Part shown: positions 1-5,908 of the stretch, piece after piece
How positions within the stretch are numbered: position 1 is the first letter of the stretch
Layout: each line of letters opens with the position of its first letter
DNA from: Elusimicrobiota bacterium
Lineage (GTDB): Bacteria > Elusimicrobiota > Elusimicrobia > UBA1565 > UBA9628
Assembly (NCBI GenBank): GCA_023249695.1
Contig: JAHFCD010000057.1
Span: 1-8,957 of the forward strand
Reading direction: 5' to 3'
DNA: 8,957 nucleotides
The notes under the pieces: model-generated
What the model was told of the DNA's origin: nothing
The model's input: only the letters and a program-made list of their open reading frames with translations
The model's database searches: none
Translations under genes and position numbers: made by a program

Positions 1-2
1 AA

Positions 3-47
3 GGCGGCGATAAGAAGGGCGGCGAGGGCCCCGAGGACGACGACTAG
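3..47 (+). CDS. C-terminal end of an unidentified protein (partial)
   Basis: Reading frame 3 is open from the left edge to a TAG at 45-47 and gives the tail GGDKKGGEGPEDDD. A Gly/Lys stretch followed by a run of acidic residues is typical of a disordered C-terminal tail of a larger protein. Nothing in 14 residues identifies the family. The other two plus frames give either an early stop or no sensible end here, and a gap with a hairpin follows, so a gene end is the simplest reading. The rest of the gene lies outside the window. Confidence 0.55.
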   Translation, partial: GGDKKGGEGPEDDD

Positions 48-60
48 ATTCCAGGAGCAA

Positions 61-93
61 GGGGCGCCTTTCCCGCGGAGGGTAGGGCGCCCT
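61..93 (+). terminator. Possible hairpin terminator after the partial gene
   Basis: GGGCGCC (62-68) can pair with GGCGCCC (86-92), with an extra G-T pair at 61/93. Inside the loop CCC (72-74) can pair with GGG (80-82). It lies just after the stop codon at 45-47 and before the next start at 122. There is no run of T after it, so it is not a canonical intrinsic terminator. It may instead be an mRNA 3'-end hairpin or chance pairing in GC-rich DNA. Confidence 0.3.
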
Positions 94-103
94 CGCGCCG
101 GGA

Positions 104-115
104 GATGATATCATC
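104..115. repeat. Perfect 12-bp palindrome GATGATATCATC
   Basis: GATGATATCATC is identical to its reverse complement. It is flanked by GGAGA (101-105, overlapping the first two bases) and TCTCC (117-121), which also match each other inverted with a one-base offset. It coincides with the -10-like motif and ends 6 bases before the ATG at 122. It could be an operator for a dimeric regulator or form a hairpin at the start codon. No known binding-site family is recognised. Confidence 0.45.
106..114 (+). promoter_or_regulatory. Extended -10-like motif just before the trmJ-like start (leaderless candidate)
   Basis: TGaTATCAT at 106-114 matches the extended -10 pattern TGnTATAAT with one mismatch. 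It ends 7 bases before the ATG at 122, so transcription would begin at or next to the start codon. There is no recognisable -35 at the usual spacing (86-91 is GGCGCC), which an extended -10 does not strictly need. No Shine-Dalgarno sequence lies within 15 bases of the ATG. The nearest upstream in-frame stop is TAG at 83-85, with no other ATG, GTG or TTG in between, so this start cannot be moved upstream. Inferred from sequence only. Confidence 0.4.
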
Positions 116-121
116 GTCTCC

Positions 122-787
122 ATGGACCTGCGCGTCGTGCTCGTCGAGCCGGAAAATCCGCTGAACGTGGGCTTCGTCGCCCGCGCGATGCGCGCCTTCG
201 GCGCGACGGATCTCGTCGTGGCGGCGTCGGCGTGGAAGGCCGTGCCCGCGGAGGCCCGCGTCACCGGGGTCTGCGCCCCGGACCTGCTCGCCGCGGCGCG
301 CTTCGAGCCCGACCTCGCCGCCGCGCTGCGCGGCTGCGACACGGCCGTCGCGTTCAGCCGCCGTCCGACGGCCCTGCGGCAGGATGAGTTCACCTTGCCG
401 GCCCTGCCCGCGGCGCTGAACCTGAGCGGCCGCACCGCGCTGGTCTTCGGAAGGGAGTCGACGGGGCTGACGCGCGCGGAGTCGGCGCTGTGCCCGCATC
501 TGGCCCGGATTCCCTGCCAAAACGGGGTCAGCCTCAATCTGGGGCAGGCGGTCGCGGTGGCGTTATTTTCTTTGACGGCAACGGATCGAGAACACGCGGA
601 AGAAGCTCCAGCGGCCTCGTTGGATCGCATGATGGCGCTGTGGGACTATGTTCATCCCAAGCTCGCGGCTTCGCCGCGGTTTACCGAGGCGCGGCAGCGG
701 CGCATACGGCAGATGTTTTACCGCATGAAACTGAACGCCGATGATCTCGACACTCTTTTTTCCGTCATGAAGACGCTCGCGAAATGA
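122..787 (+). CDS. trmJ: TrmJ-type SpoU (SPOUT) RNA 2'-O-ribose methyltransferase
   Basis: This is a 221-aa member of the SpoU/TrmH superfamily, which moves a methyl group from S-adenosylmethionine to a ribose 2'-OH of tRNA or rRNA. Visible motifs are the N-terminal NVGFVARAMRAFG (residues 15-27), motif 2 FGRESTGL (109-116), and motif 3 with IPCQNGVSLNLGQAVAVALF around 130-149, which forms the knotted cofactor site. The C-terminal helix region (RIRQMFYRMKLNADDLDTLF) resembles the TrmJ tail rather than the shorter TrmL. The length is close to TrmJ of E. coli (about 246 aa). TrmJ methylates position 32 of tRNA; the exact target here is inferred, and LasT-like relatives of unknown target are possible. 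The stop overlaps the next start by 4 bases (ATGA, 784-787). Confidence 0.88.
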   Translation: MDLRVVLVEPENPLNVGFVARAMRAFGATDLVVAASAWKAVPAEARVTGVCAPDLLAAARFEPDLAAALRGCDTAVAFSRRPTALRQDEFTLPALPAALNLSGRTALVFGRESTGLTRAESALCPHLARIPCQNGVSLNLGQAVAVALFSLTATDREHAEEAPAASLDRMMALWDYVHPKLAASPRFTEARQRRIRQMFYRMKLNADDLDTLFSVMKTLAK

Positions 788-1275
788 AAACGATCGCGGC
801 GACCTTGTGCTACGTGCGCTCCGGCGGGCGGACCTTGATGCTGCACCGGAATAAAAAAGAAGGGGACGTGCACCGGGGCAAGTGGAACGGCCTCGGCGGC
901 AAGTTCGACGCGGGCGAGTCTCCGGAGGAGTGCGTGGTCCGGGAGATCCGGGAGGAGTCCGGGCTGACCTTGCTCGACCCGCGCCTGCGCGGCGTGCTGG
1001 CCTTTCCCGCGTTCAAGGCCGGCGAGGATTGGCTGGTCTTCGTTTACACCGCGACGCGCTTCGAGGGCGTCCTCGGCGCCTGCGCCGAAGGGGATCTGGA
1101 GTGGGTGGAGGACGGCCATATCGGTCGCCTTCCCCTGTGGGAAGGCGACCGGATCTTTCTGCCGTGGCTCGACCAGCCCAGGTTCTTCAGCGGGAAGTTC
1201 ATCTACCGCGACGGCCGCCTCGCGTCCCACGAGGTGTCGTTTCACGGGGGCGATTTTTCTAATATCTCACCATGA
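784..1275 (+). CDS. Nudix hydrolase, MTH1/MutT-like oxidised-nucleotide diphosphatase
   Basis: This is a 163-aa Nudix protein. The Nudix box (G-x5-E-x7-REUxEExGU) is complete, from G39 through E45 and REIREESGL at residues 53-61; it binds the catalytic Mg ions. The preceding WNGLGGKFDAGE (34-45) closely resembles human MTH1, as does the C-terminal RFFSGKF (133-139). LWEGD (118-122) aligns with the WPDD segment of MTH1 that reads the purine base, with Gly in place of the first Asp. Such enzymes hydrolyse 8-oxo-dGTP and related oxidised purine nucleotides to monophosphates and so limit mutation; that substrate is inferred. The ATG overlaps the trmJ-like stop and the stop overlaps the next ATG, so translation is probably coupled across all three genes. 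Confidence 0.88.
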   Translation: MKTIAATLCYVRSGGRTLMLHRNKKEGDVHRGKWNGLGGKFDAGESPEECVVREIREESGLTLLDPRLRGVLAFPAFKAGEDWLVFVYTATRFEGVLGACAEGDLEWVEDGHIGRLPLWEGDRIFLPWLDQPRFFSGKFIYRDGRLASHEVSFHGGDFSNISP

Positions 1276-1823
1276 GCGATTCCTTTTTCGTGGTCTACAT
1301 GAAGATCATCGTCGCCGCGGTGCTGTTCGTCCTGATGGTCAGCGCCGCCATCTACGCGACGACCCGGCGCGCGGCGCTGGTCCGGCAGTACTGCGCGGCG
1401 CATATCGCGGCCCTCATCCTCGGCACGCTGGCGGACCTGGCGCTGATCAAATACATGGTCGCGCACGGCGGCGGCATCCCGCTGCCGTACGTGAACATCG
1501 TCTTCCTGACCCCGATCATCTTTTTCGTGGGATTTTCGATCTATCTCTGCCACCGCGACGCGATGCTGACCGCCGAGGACGTGCTGACGCCGATCCTCCC
1601 GATCGTCGCCTGGGGGCTCTTCGTCGTGTTCGGCTGGCAGCGCGGCATGGGAGATTACGATGTGATCGGCGCCTGGTTCGTTTCGGCGGGCTGCGGCGGC
1701 GTGGACCTGTCCGCCGCCTACGGACCCCCGGCCCTCGTGAAGCGGCCGCGCGTGTTCAAGCTCGTCGGCTACCTGGTGATCGTCGCGGCCGTGTACATCA
1801 TACTGCCGGCGACGACGCGCTAG
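1272..1823 (+). CDS. Unrecognised multi-pass inner-membrane protein
   Basis: This 183-aa protein is strongly hydrophobic, with probable membrane segments near residues 9-29, 42-62, 73-92, 104-121 and 162-179, and a weaker one near 131-148. It has no cleavable signal peptide. Basic residues (RR at 32-33, KRPR at 157-160) sit in the loops, and a CHRD motif (93-96) follows the third segment. I do not recognise the family and assign no function. The start overlaps the Nudix stop as ATGA (1272-1275), and there is no Shine-Dalgarno sequence before it, which fits translational coupling. A second in-frame ATG lies at 1299, but the upstream one is preferred because of the overlap. It ends head-on against the minus-strand TPR gene. 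Confidence 0.75.
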   Translation: MSDSFFVVYMKIIVAAVLFVLMVSAAIYATTRRAALVRQYCAAHIAALILGTLADLALIKYMVAHGGGIPLPYVNIVFLTPIIFFVGFSIYLCHRDAMLTAEDVLTPILPIVAWGLFVVFGWQRGMGDYDVIGAWFVSAGCGGVDLSAAYGPPALVKRPRVFKLVGYLVIVAAVYIILPATTR

Positions 1824-1826
1824 CGC
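1817..1826. repeat. Palindrome GCGCTAGCGC over two convergent stop codons
   Basis: GCGCTAGCGC is a perfect 10-bp palindrome. Its central CTAG supplies the TAG stop of the plus-strand membrane protein (1821-1823) and the TAG stop of the minus-strand TPR gene (complement of 1820-1822). A second inverted pair, CCGGCG (1806-1811) and CGCCGG (1824-1829), surrounds it. No T-rich tract follows in either direction, so a bidirectional terminator is possible but not shown. Confidence 0.5.
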
Positions 1827-2509
1827 CGGGAACGGAGCAGCGCCCGGAGCTCCGCGATCTTGGCCTTGGCGCGCGCGTGCTCCGACCGGTCCCGTTCGTT
1901 GTCGCGGATGCGCTCCCACAGCGCCAAGGCCTCCCGGTATTCGCCCCGCGATTGGCGCAGGTTGGCCAGGATGGCCTTCATCGTGCTCGGCGTCTCGGGG
2001 AGGTCGAAGCTCGACTCCAGCAGGGCGACCATGCGGTCCGTGTCGCCCTGCTTCTTGTACGCGATCGCGGCGAGGTAGAGACCGTACAGCGGCTGCTCCG
2101 GGGAGCGCCGCATGCCTTCGTTGAGGAGATCGGCGGCTTCGTCGGGGCGCTCGATGCCGTGGAACCAGGCGAGGATGCTCGAGCCGAACAGGACGGCCCG
2201 GTGAAAGGACGGGTCGAGCCGCGCGACGCGCAGGCTCAGGCTCTTGAGGTGCTCGTACGGATGGCCGGGGCGGTCGGGAAGCTCGGGCACGCCGCCGGCC
2301 GTGTACTGGAGGAGCTGGATCCAGGCGAGGTCCGCGGCCGGCGCGCGGAAGCCCGCGACGGCGAGCGCGGCGTCCTGAAAGGCGAACGGTCCGCCCGTCA
2401 GCTCGGCCAGCGGGGGGAAACGCGGCTCGTGGAGGCGGCGCAGGCGCGACCCGGCGAACAGCGCCAGGGCGAACAGGACTCCCGCGACGCCGAGCCAGCG
2501 CCTCTTCAT
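1820..2509 (-). CDS. Membrane-anchored TPR-like protein (accessory to the ABC pair?)
   Basis: This is a 229-aa protein. It begins MKRR and then has a hydrophobic stretch (residues 5-20), either an uncleaved anchor or a signal segment with no clear cleavage site. The remainder is helical with TPR-like pairs: around 95-118, 122-135 (DEAADLLNEGMRRSPEQPLY), 140-168 and 173-205, ending in a charged helix rich in Arg, Lys and Glu. TPR domains bind protein partners, so a periplasmic scaffold or assembly role is an inference. The ATG shares one base with the permease stop (TAATG) and has a perfect AAGGAG five bases upstream. The frame stays open further upstream, but that extension lies inside the permease gene and lacks these signals. 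The specific family is not recognised. Confidence 0.75.
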   Translation of the reverse strand: MKRRWLGVAGVLFALALFAGSRLRRLHEPRFPPLAELTGGPFAFQDAALAVAGFRAPAADLAWIQLLQYTAGGVPELPDRPGHPYEHLKSLSLRVARLDPSFHRAVLFGSSILAWFHGIERPDEAADLLNEGMRRSPEQPLYGLYLAAIAYKKQGDTDRMVALLESSFDLPETPSTMKAILANLRQSRGEYREALALWERIRDNERDRSEHARAKAKIAELRALLRSRR

Positions 2510-3273
2510 TAAAACTCCTTCTGCTCGAACACCTGGACGGCGAGCGCCAGGCACGCCGCCGTGTAGGCGAGCGCGTACAGCGCGGCCCACATCAGCCAAT
2601 CGGCGCTCGGCGCCGGCTGGTGCCAGAAATCCCGATAGTTGAAGTGCGCGAAGTCCGGCGCCGCGTGCGAGAACGCGACGAGCGCGGTTTTCAGGAAGGC
2701 GCTGCCGGAGCGGTCCGCGAGGAAGCGCATCTCCGATGAGAAGTGGCCCAGCAGCCAGAGGAAGACGGCGAACGCCATCGCCGCGGCCTCCGACGTCAGC
2801 GCGAGCGACAGCAGCAGCGAGAGCGCGCCCATCACCGCGGTCTTGCCGAGCATGCAGCCGAGGGCCGCGAGGTAGCGGCCCGGCTCCCACCAGCCGTACA
2901 GGCCGAGCAGCGCCGCGTGCATCGCCGCCATGACGGCCATGCCGAGCGCGACCGCGGCGACGGTGCCGAGGAAGCGGCCGAGCAGATAGTCCGCGCGGCG
3001 CACGGGGTGGCTGAGGATGAGATAGATCGCGCGGGATTCGATCTCGACGAGGATCAGGTTGACGGTCAGGAACACGATCGACACGAGCGAGATCGCCTCG
3101 ATGGCGGCCAGCCCGAGGTCGAGCATGAGGCGTCCGCGCTCGTCCTGTCCGAGAGCCGAGACGATCAGGGCGCCTCCGAGCAGGACGAGGCCGAACAGCG
3201 CCCCGGACAGCCAGGCCTTGTGGCGGATGTGCTCCTTGAACGTGTACGCGTAGACGGCCGAGATGGTCTGCAT
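2509..3273 (-). CDS. ABC-2 type transporter permease (NosY/NatB-like)
   Basis: This is a 254-aa integral membrane protein with about six predicted segments (near residues 22-42, 53-78, 103-128, 142-172, 185-205 and 226-246). The segment ESRAIYLILSHPVRRADYLL (around 78-97) is the hallmark loop of ABC-2 permeases of the NosY/GldF/NatB type, where a (E)R.iy.lLs.P..R..(f/y)llGk pattern contacts the ATPase. It would pair with the ATPase encoded just upstream to form an exporter or mechanical ABC complex; the substrate is unknown. GGAG four bases before the ATG lies at the end of the ATPase gene, and one base separates that stop from this start. Its own stop overlaps the TPR gene start. Confidence 0.83.
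   Translation of the reverse strand: MQTISAVYAYTFKEHIRHKAWLSGALFGLVLLGGALIVSALGQDERGRLMLDLGLAAIEAISLVSIVFLTVNLILVEIESRAIYLILSHPVRRADYLLGRFLGTVAAVALGMAVMAAMHAALLGLYGWWEPGRYLAALGCMLGKTAVMGALSLLLSLALTSEAAAMAFAVFLWLLGHFSSEMRFLADRSGSAFLKTALVAFSHAAPDFAHFNYRDFWHQPAPSADWLMWAALYALAYTAACLALAVQVFEQKEF
2515..2520 (-). promoter_or_regulatory. Strong Shine-Dalgarno (AAGGAG) fixing the TPR gene start
   Basis: On the minus strand, AAGGAG lies five bases before the ATG at 2509, inside the last codons of the permease. It decides between this start and the much longer upstream reading frame. Confidence 0.8.
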
Positions 3274-3274
3274 A

Positions 3275-4039
3275 TCACTCCATGCGGATCGGACCGACGC
3301 CGTCGGTCCGGACGACGGCCGCGGCGAACGCCGTTTCGAGGGCGTCGGCCTTGCCGCGCCACTCGTCCTGCGTCATGACCTTCACGAGGCGCCCGCCGCT
3401 GAGGATGCCGATGCGGTCGCAGACGCGCTCGACCTCGGAAATATCGTGCGAGGAGAAGAGCACGGTCTTGCCTTTGGACTTGAGCCAAAGGATCAGGGCG
3501 CGGACCTCCTTGATCGCGAGCGGATCGAGCCCGGTCACGGGCTCGTCGAGAATCACGAGCTCGGGGTCGTGAACGAGGGCTTGGGCGAGGCTCGCGCGCT
3601 GGAGCATGCCCTTGGAATACTCGGACAGGCGCTTGTCCATGGCTTTGTCGAGGCCGACCTTCACGAGCATCTCGGTCACCCGGCGCTCGCGCTGCGCGCC
3701 GGCGATTCCGGACAACGCGGCGAACAGGCTCAGGTTCTCGCGGCCCGTGAGAGTCTTGTTCAGGTAGGCCGCCTCGGGCGCGTAGCCGATGCGCGCGAGC
3801 ACCGCGACGTCGGGAGCGCGGCGCCCCAAGGTCTCGACCTCGCCCGTCGTCGGCAGGTGGAGGCCCATCAGGAGCTTGATCGCCGTGGTCTTGCCCGAGC
3901 CGTTGAGTCCGAGGAGGCCGAAGACCTCGCCCTTCGGGATATCGAGATCGAGCTCGACGAGGCCGGGCGTTTCGGTCGTGCGCCCCAGATGCGAGCGGCG
4001 GTAGATTTTCGAGACCTTCTGAAACCGGATCGCGTTCAC
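3275..4039 (-). CDS. ABC-2 type transporter ATP-binding protein (NosF/CcmA-like)
   Basis: This is a 254-aa ATPase of the ABC superfamily. It has Walker A GLNGSGKTT (44-52), an ABC signature in the variant form LSEYSKGMLQR (138-148), Walker B LVILDEP (161-167), a D-loop GLDP (170-173) and the switch His in SSHD (H198). The SKGM signature is common in ATPases serving ABC-2 permeases, as in NosF. The Q-loop Gln is not evident; the position reads GYAPEAAYL. The start is GTG at 4039, chosen because GAGG lies seven bases upstream, overlapping the previous gene's stop, and because MNAIRFQKVSKIY is a normal beginning for such a domain. It powers the permease encoded immediately downstream. Substrate unknown. 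Confidence 0.87.
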   Translation of the reverse strand: MNAIRFQKVSKIYRRSHLGRTTETPGLVELDLDIPKGEVFGLLGLNGSGKTTAIKLLMGLHLPTTGEVETLGRRAPDVAVLARIGYAPEAAYLNKTLTGRENLSLFAALSGIAGAQRERRVTEMLVKVGLDKAMDKRLSEYSKGMLQRASLAQALVHDPELVILDEPVTGLDPLAIKEVRALILWLKSKGKTVLFSSHDISEVERVCDRIGILSGGRLVKVMTQDEWRGKADALETAFAAAVVRTDGVGPIRME

Positions 4040-4043
4040 GCGC

Positions 4044-4051
4044 TCACCTCT
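4044..4051 (-). promoter_or_regulatory. Shine-Dalgarno (AGAGGTGA) for the GTG-started ATPase
   Basis: AGAGGTGA on the minus strand places GAGG seven bases before the GTG at 4039. Its TGA is the stop of the upstream membrane protein, so the two genes are tightly coupled. Confidence 0.7.
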
Positions 4052-5147
4052 GCAGGGACTGCCATAGGCCGTAGGCTCCGACCATGGCCAGGGCCGTGGC
4101 GGTCAGGCGCGCGCGCCGGGCGAACAGCTCGTCGACGCGCGATTGGGAAACGGAGGCGAGGCGCCGATGCTCGGCCCTCACGCCGAGCCAGCCGGCGGCC
4201 ATCAGCCCGGCGCCGGCGGCCAGGGCTCCCGCGAGAGCCGACGGGAAGGCGAGCGCGCAATGGGGAAGCAGGGGCGAGGCGGCGCCGCACCAGGCCGCGC
4301 CGAGGCCGGCGGCGGCGGCTGCGCTCAGCGCCGGCGCGAAGGCGCGGCGGCCGATCCCGAGCGAAGCGCCGAGGGTCGCGGCCCAGATCAGCCACGGCGG
4401 GGAGGGGAGGAGGCCGCCGACGGAGAAGCCCGCCGCGGCCGCGGCGAGAAGAACGGCGGCCGCCGTCCTTCCCGGAGCTTTGGCCCCCAGGCACAGCGCG
4501 ATCGCGAGCAGGGCCGGGAAGCCGGCGGCGGAGCCCAGCGCCGCCTGCGCGCCGAGCCGGAGGCTCTCGAGCGTCATCGCGAACGGGGAGCGGCGCGCGT
4601 CTTCGACGGCGGCCGTGAACGCGGGCGCATCGCCCGTGAGGGTGAACTCGAGGCGGCGTCGTCCCGGGATCGTCGCGATCGTCCGGTAGCCTTCCGCGTA
4701 AGGGACCGGCTTGCCCCCGAGCTCGCCGGCGAGCTCTCGGCGATATTCCTCGTAGAAGGAGGCGGTGCCGCCGAGCGTCGCTCCGGCGGCGGGCGCCGCG
4801 GGATAGACGAGGCGGAGGAAGAAGACGCCTTCCTCGTTGACCTCCCACGGGAATTGCCGGTAGCGGGCCGCGACGAGCTTGCCTTCGAGAGGCTTGCCGT
4901 CGAGGGTCAGGCGGAAGTGGGCGTTCGTGTAGGCCTCGGCCTTGGCGAGGGTCTCGGCGGGCCAGCCGCTCGGCGGCATCGGATGCAAGCCGACGACGTC
5001 CTCGATCCAGATGACCGCATCCGCCCGGAAGTCGGCGACGATCCGGTCGGGCTCGACGCGGAGCGTCGCCCGGACGGGAAGGATCGGATAGAAATCGTGG
5101 GCGGAGGCGCTTAACGCCGCGCCCAGCAGCCAAGCGAGAATCGGCAT
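4044..5147 (-). CDS. Signal peptide plus periplasmic domain plus multi-pass membrane protein (loosely HupE/UreJ-like layout)
   Basis: This is a 367-aa protein. A short signal peptide (residues 1-16, ending ASA) lacks basic residues at its front, and cleavage after it would leave His17 as the first mature residue (HDFYPI). Residues 17-190 look like a beta-rich periplasmic domain (RATLRVEPDRIVADF, HFRLTLDGKPLEGKLVAARY, RRRLEFTLTG). Residues 200-365 hold about six Ala/Gly-rich membrane segments. The same layout, with mature N-terminal AH, occurs in HupE/UreJ_2 proteins linked to nickel or cobalt, but the His/Asp-rich membrane signature of that family is not visible, so the relationship is uncertain. 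An in-frame TAA five codons upstream confirms the start. It sits between the ZIP gene and the ABC-2 pair, four bases from the ATPase start. Confidence 0.7.
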   Translation of the reverse strand: MPILAWLLGAALSASAHDFYPILPVRATLRVEPDRIVADFRADAVIWIEDVVGLHPMPPSGWPAETLAKAEAYTNAHFRLTLDGKPLEGKLVAARYRQFPWEVNEEGVFFLRLVYPAAPAAGATLGGTASFYEEYRRELAGELGGKPVPYAEGYRTIATIPGRRRLEFTLTGDAPAFTAAVEDARRSPFAMTLESLRLGAQAALGSAAGFPALLAIALCLGAKAPGRTAAAVLLAAAAAGFSVGGLLPSPPWLIWAATLGASLGIGRRAFAPALSAAAAAGLGAAWCGAASPLLPHCALAFPSALAGALAAGAGLMAAGWLGVRAEHRRLASVSQSRVDELFARRARLTATALAMVGAYGLWQSLQR

Positions 5148-5191
5148 AGCGGTGTGATTTTACGACATTTGAAACGGTCGGCCCGGCGGCC
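5148..5191 (-). promoter_or_regulatory. AT-rich intergenic gap with a -10-like TAAAAT, possible internal promoter
   Basis: This 44-base gap is the largest between genes on this strand and contains an AT-rich island unusual for the window. TAAAAT (complement of 5157-5162) matches TATAAT at five of six positions and ends nine bases before the ATG at 5147, so any transcript would be nearly leaderless. No Shine-Dalgarno is seen before that ATG, which fits. No -35 is recognisable at 16-17 bases upstream, so the call is weak. Confidence 0.3.
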
Positions 5192-5908
5192 CTACAGGAG
5201 CTTGCGCATCATGAGCATCGCGGCCAGGCCCGCGCCGAAGCTGACGAGCGGGGACGGCGCGCCGGGCCGGCCGCGATGCAGGCGCGGCAGCACCTCGGCC
5301 GCTCCGATGTAAACGAAGGAGCCGCCCGCGAACGCGAGCAGCAGCGAGAACGCCCAGGGCTCGAGGCGCGAGGCGACCGAGCTGCTCGTCAGCGCGCCGA
5401 TCGGCGTGGCGAGGGCCACCGCGGCGAGCGCCGCATGGCGCAGGCCGCGCGAGCCCCCGTTGAGCATGGTCGAGATCGTGAAGCCGTCCGCGAGCTTGTG
5501 GAGGACCGTGGCCGCGCCGATCGCGACGAGGACCGGCATGCCGGCGAACGCGGCCGCGCCGAGATTCACGCCGTCGAAAAACGAATGCAGGAACAGGCCG
5601 GCGATCGCCGCCTTGCCCAGCGGATGGGAGCGGCACTCCTCGGAGGCCTCGTGGCACGGATCCATCGGGGCGACGCTCTCGGCCGCGTAGCAGAACACGA
5701 AGGCCGCCAGCGCGCCCCAGCCCGCGAAGCCCGGCGCCATCCGCCAGGCCTCCGGCAGCACGTCGCCGAACGCGACCGCGATCAGGATGCCCGAGCGGAA
5801 CGCCTGGACGCGCCAGAGGCCGGCCCGCGCCACGACCTGGTCCACGACGGGGGCGGCGCCGCCCGTGAGCGTCGCCGCGATGGAGAGCAGGAGGATGAGG
5901 CTCAGCAT
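5192..5908 (-). CDS. ZIP-family divalent metal permease
   Basis: This is a 238-aa protein with about eight membrane segments. The family's metal-site helices are visible: TM4 LFLHSFFDGVNLGAAAFAG (106-124) with H108, D112 and N115, and TM5 VLHKLADGF (135-143) with H137 and D141, where many ZIPs have HExPH or HKxPEG. ZIP proteins move Zn, Fe or Mn into the cytoplasm without ATP. A Cys/His-rich loop (C85, H86, C92, H95) lies between TM3 and TM4, where ZIPs often carry a variable metal-binding loop. The ATG overlaps the znuB-like stop by seven bases, and no Shine-Dalgarno is seen, which suggests coupling. Length is short but normal for bacterial ZIPs. Metal specificity is inferred from context as zinc. 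Confidence 0.85.
   Translation of the reverse strand: MLSLILLLSIAATLTGGAAPVVDQVVARAGLWRVQAFRSGILIAVAFGDVLPEAWRMAPGFAGWGALAAFVFCYAAESVAPMDPCHEASEECRSHPLGKAAIAGLFLHSFFDGVNLGAAAFAGMPVLVAIGAATVLHKLADGFTISTMLNGGSRGLRHAALAAVALATPIGALTSSSVASRLEPWAFSLLLAFAGGSFVYIGAAEVLPRLHRGRPGAPSPLVSFGAGLAAMLMMRKLL

Noticed and set aside
44..520. Minus-strand 158-codon open frame over the trmJ-like gene
   Set aside because: Arg/Gln/Gly-rich shadow product with no domain, antisense to a gene carrying all SpoU motifs.
3263..4618. Long 451-codon plus-strand open frame opposite the ABC ATPase and the 4044-5147 gene
   Set aside because: It is antisense to two well-supported coding regions, has low-complexity Arg/Gly/Ala-rich composition, and is what GC-rich codon usage produces by chance.
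4036..5133. 365-codon minus-strand frame overlapping the 4044-5147 gene
   Set aside because: Its product is dominated by Arg and Pro with no domain. The alternative frame gives a signal peptide and membrane segments.
5148..5191. Zur or other Fur-family box in the gap before the 4044-5147 gene
   Set aside because: The AT-rich island is not a convincing inverted repeat and does not match Zur consensus sites I know. The main operon promoter is probably outside the window.
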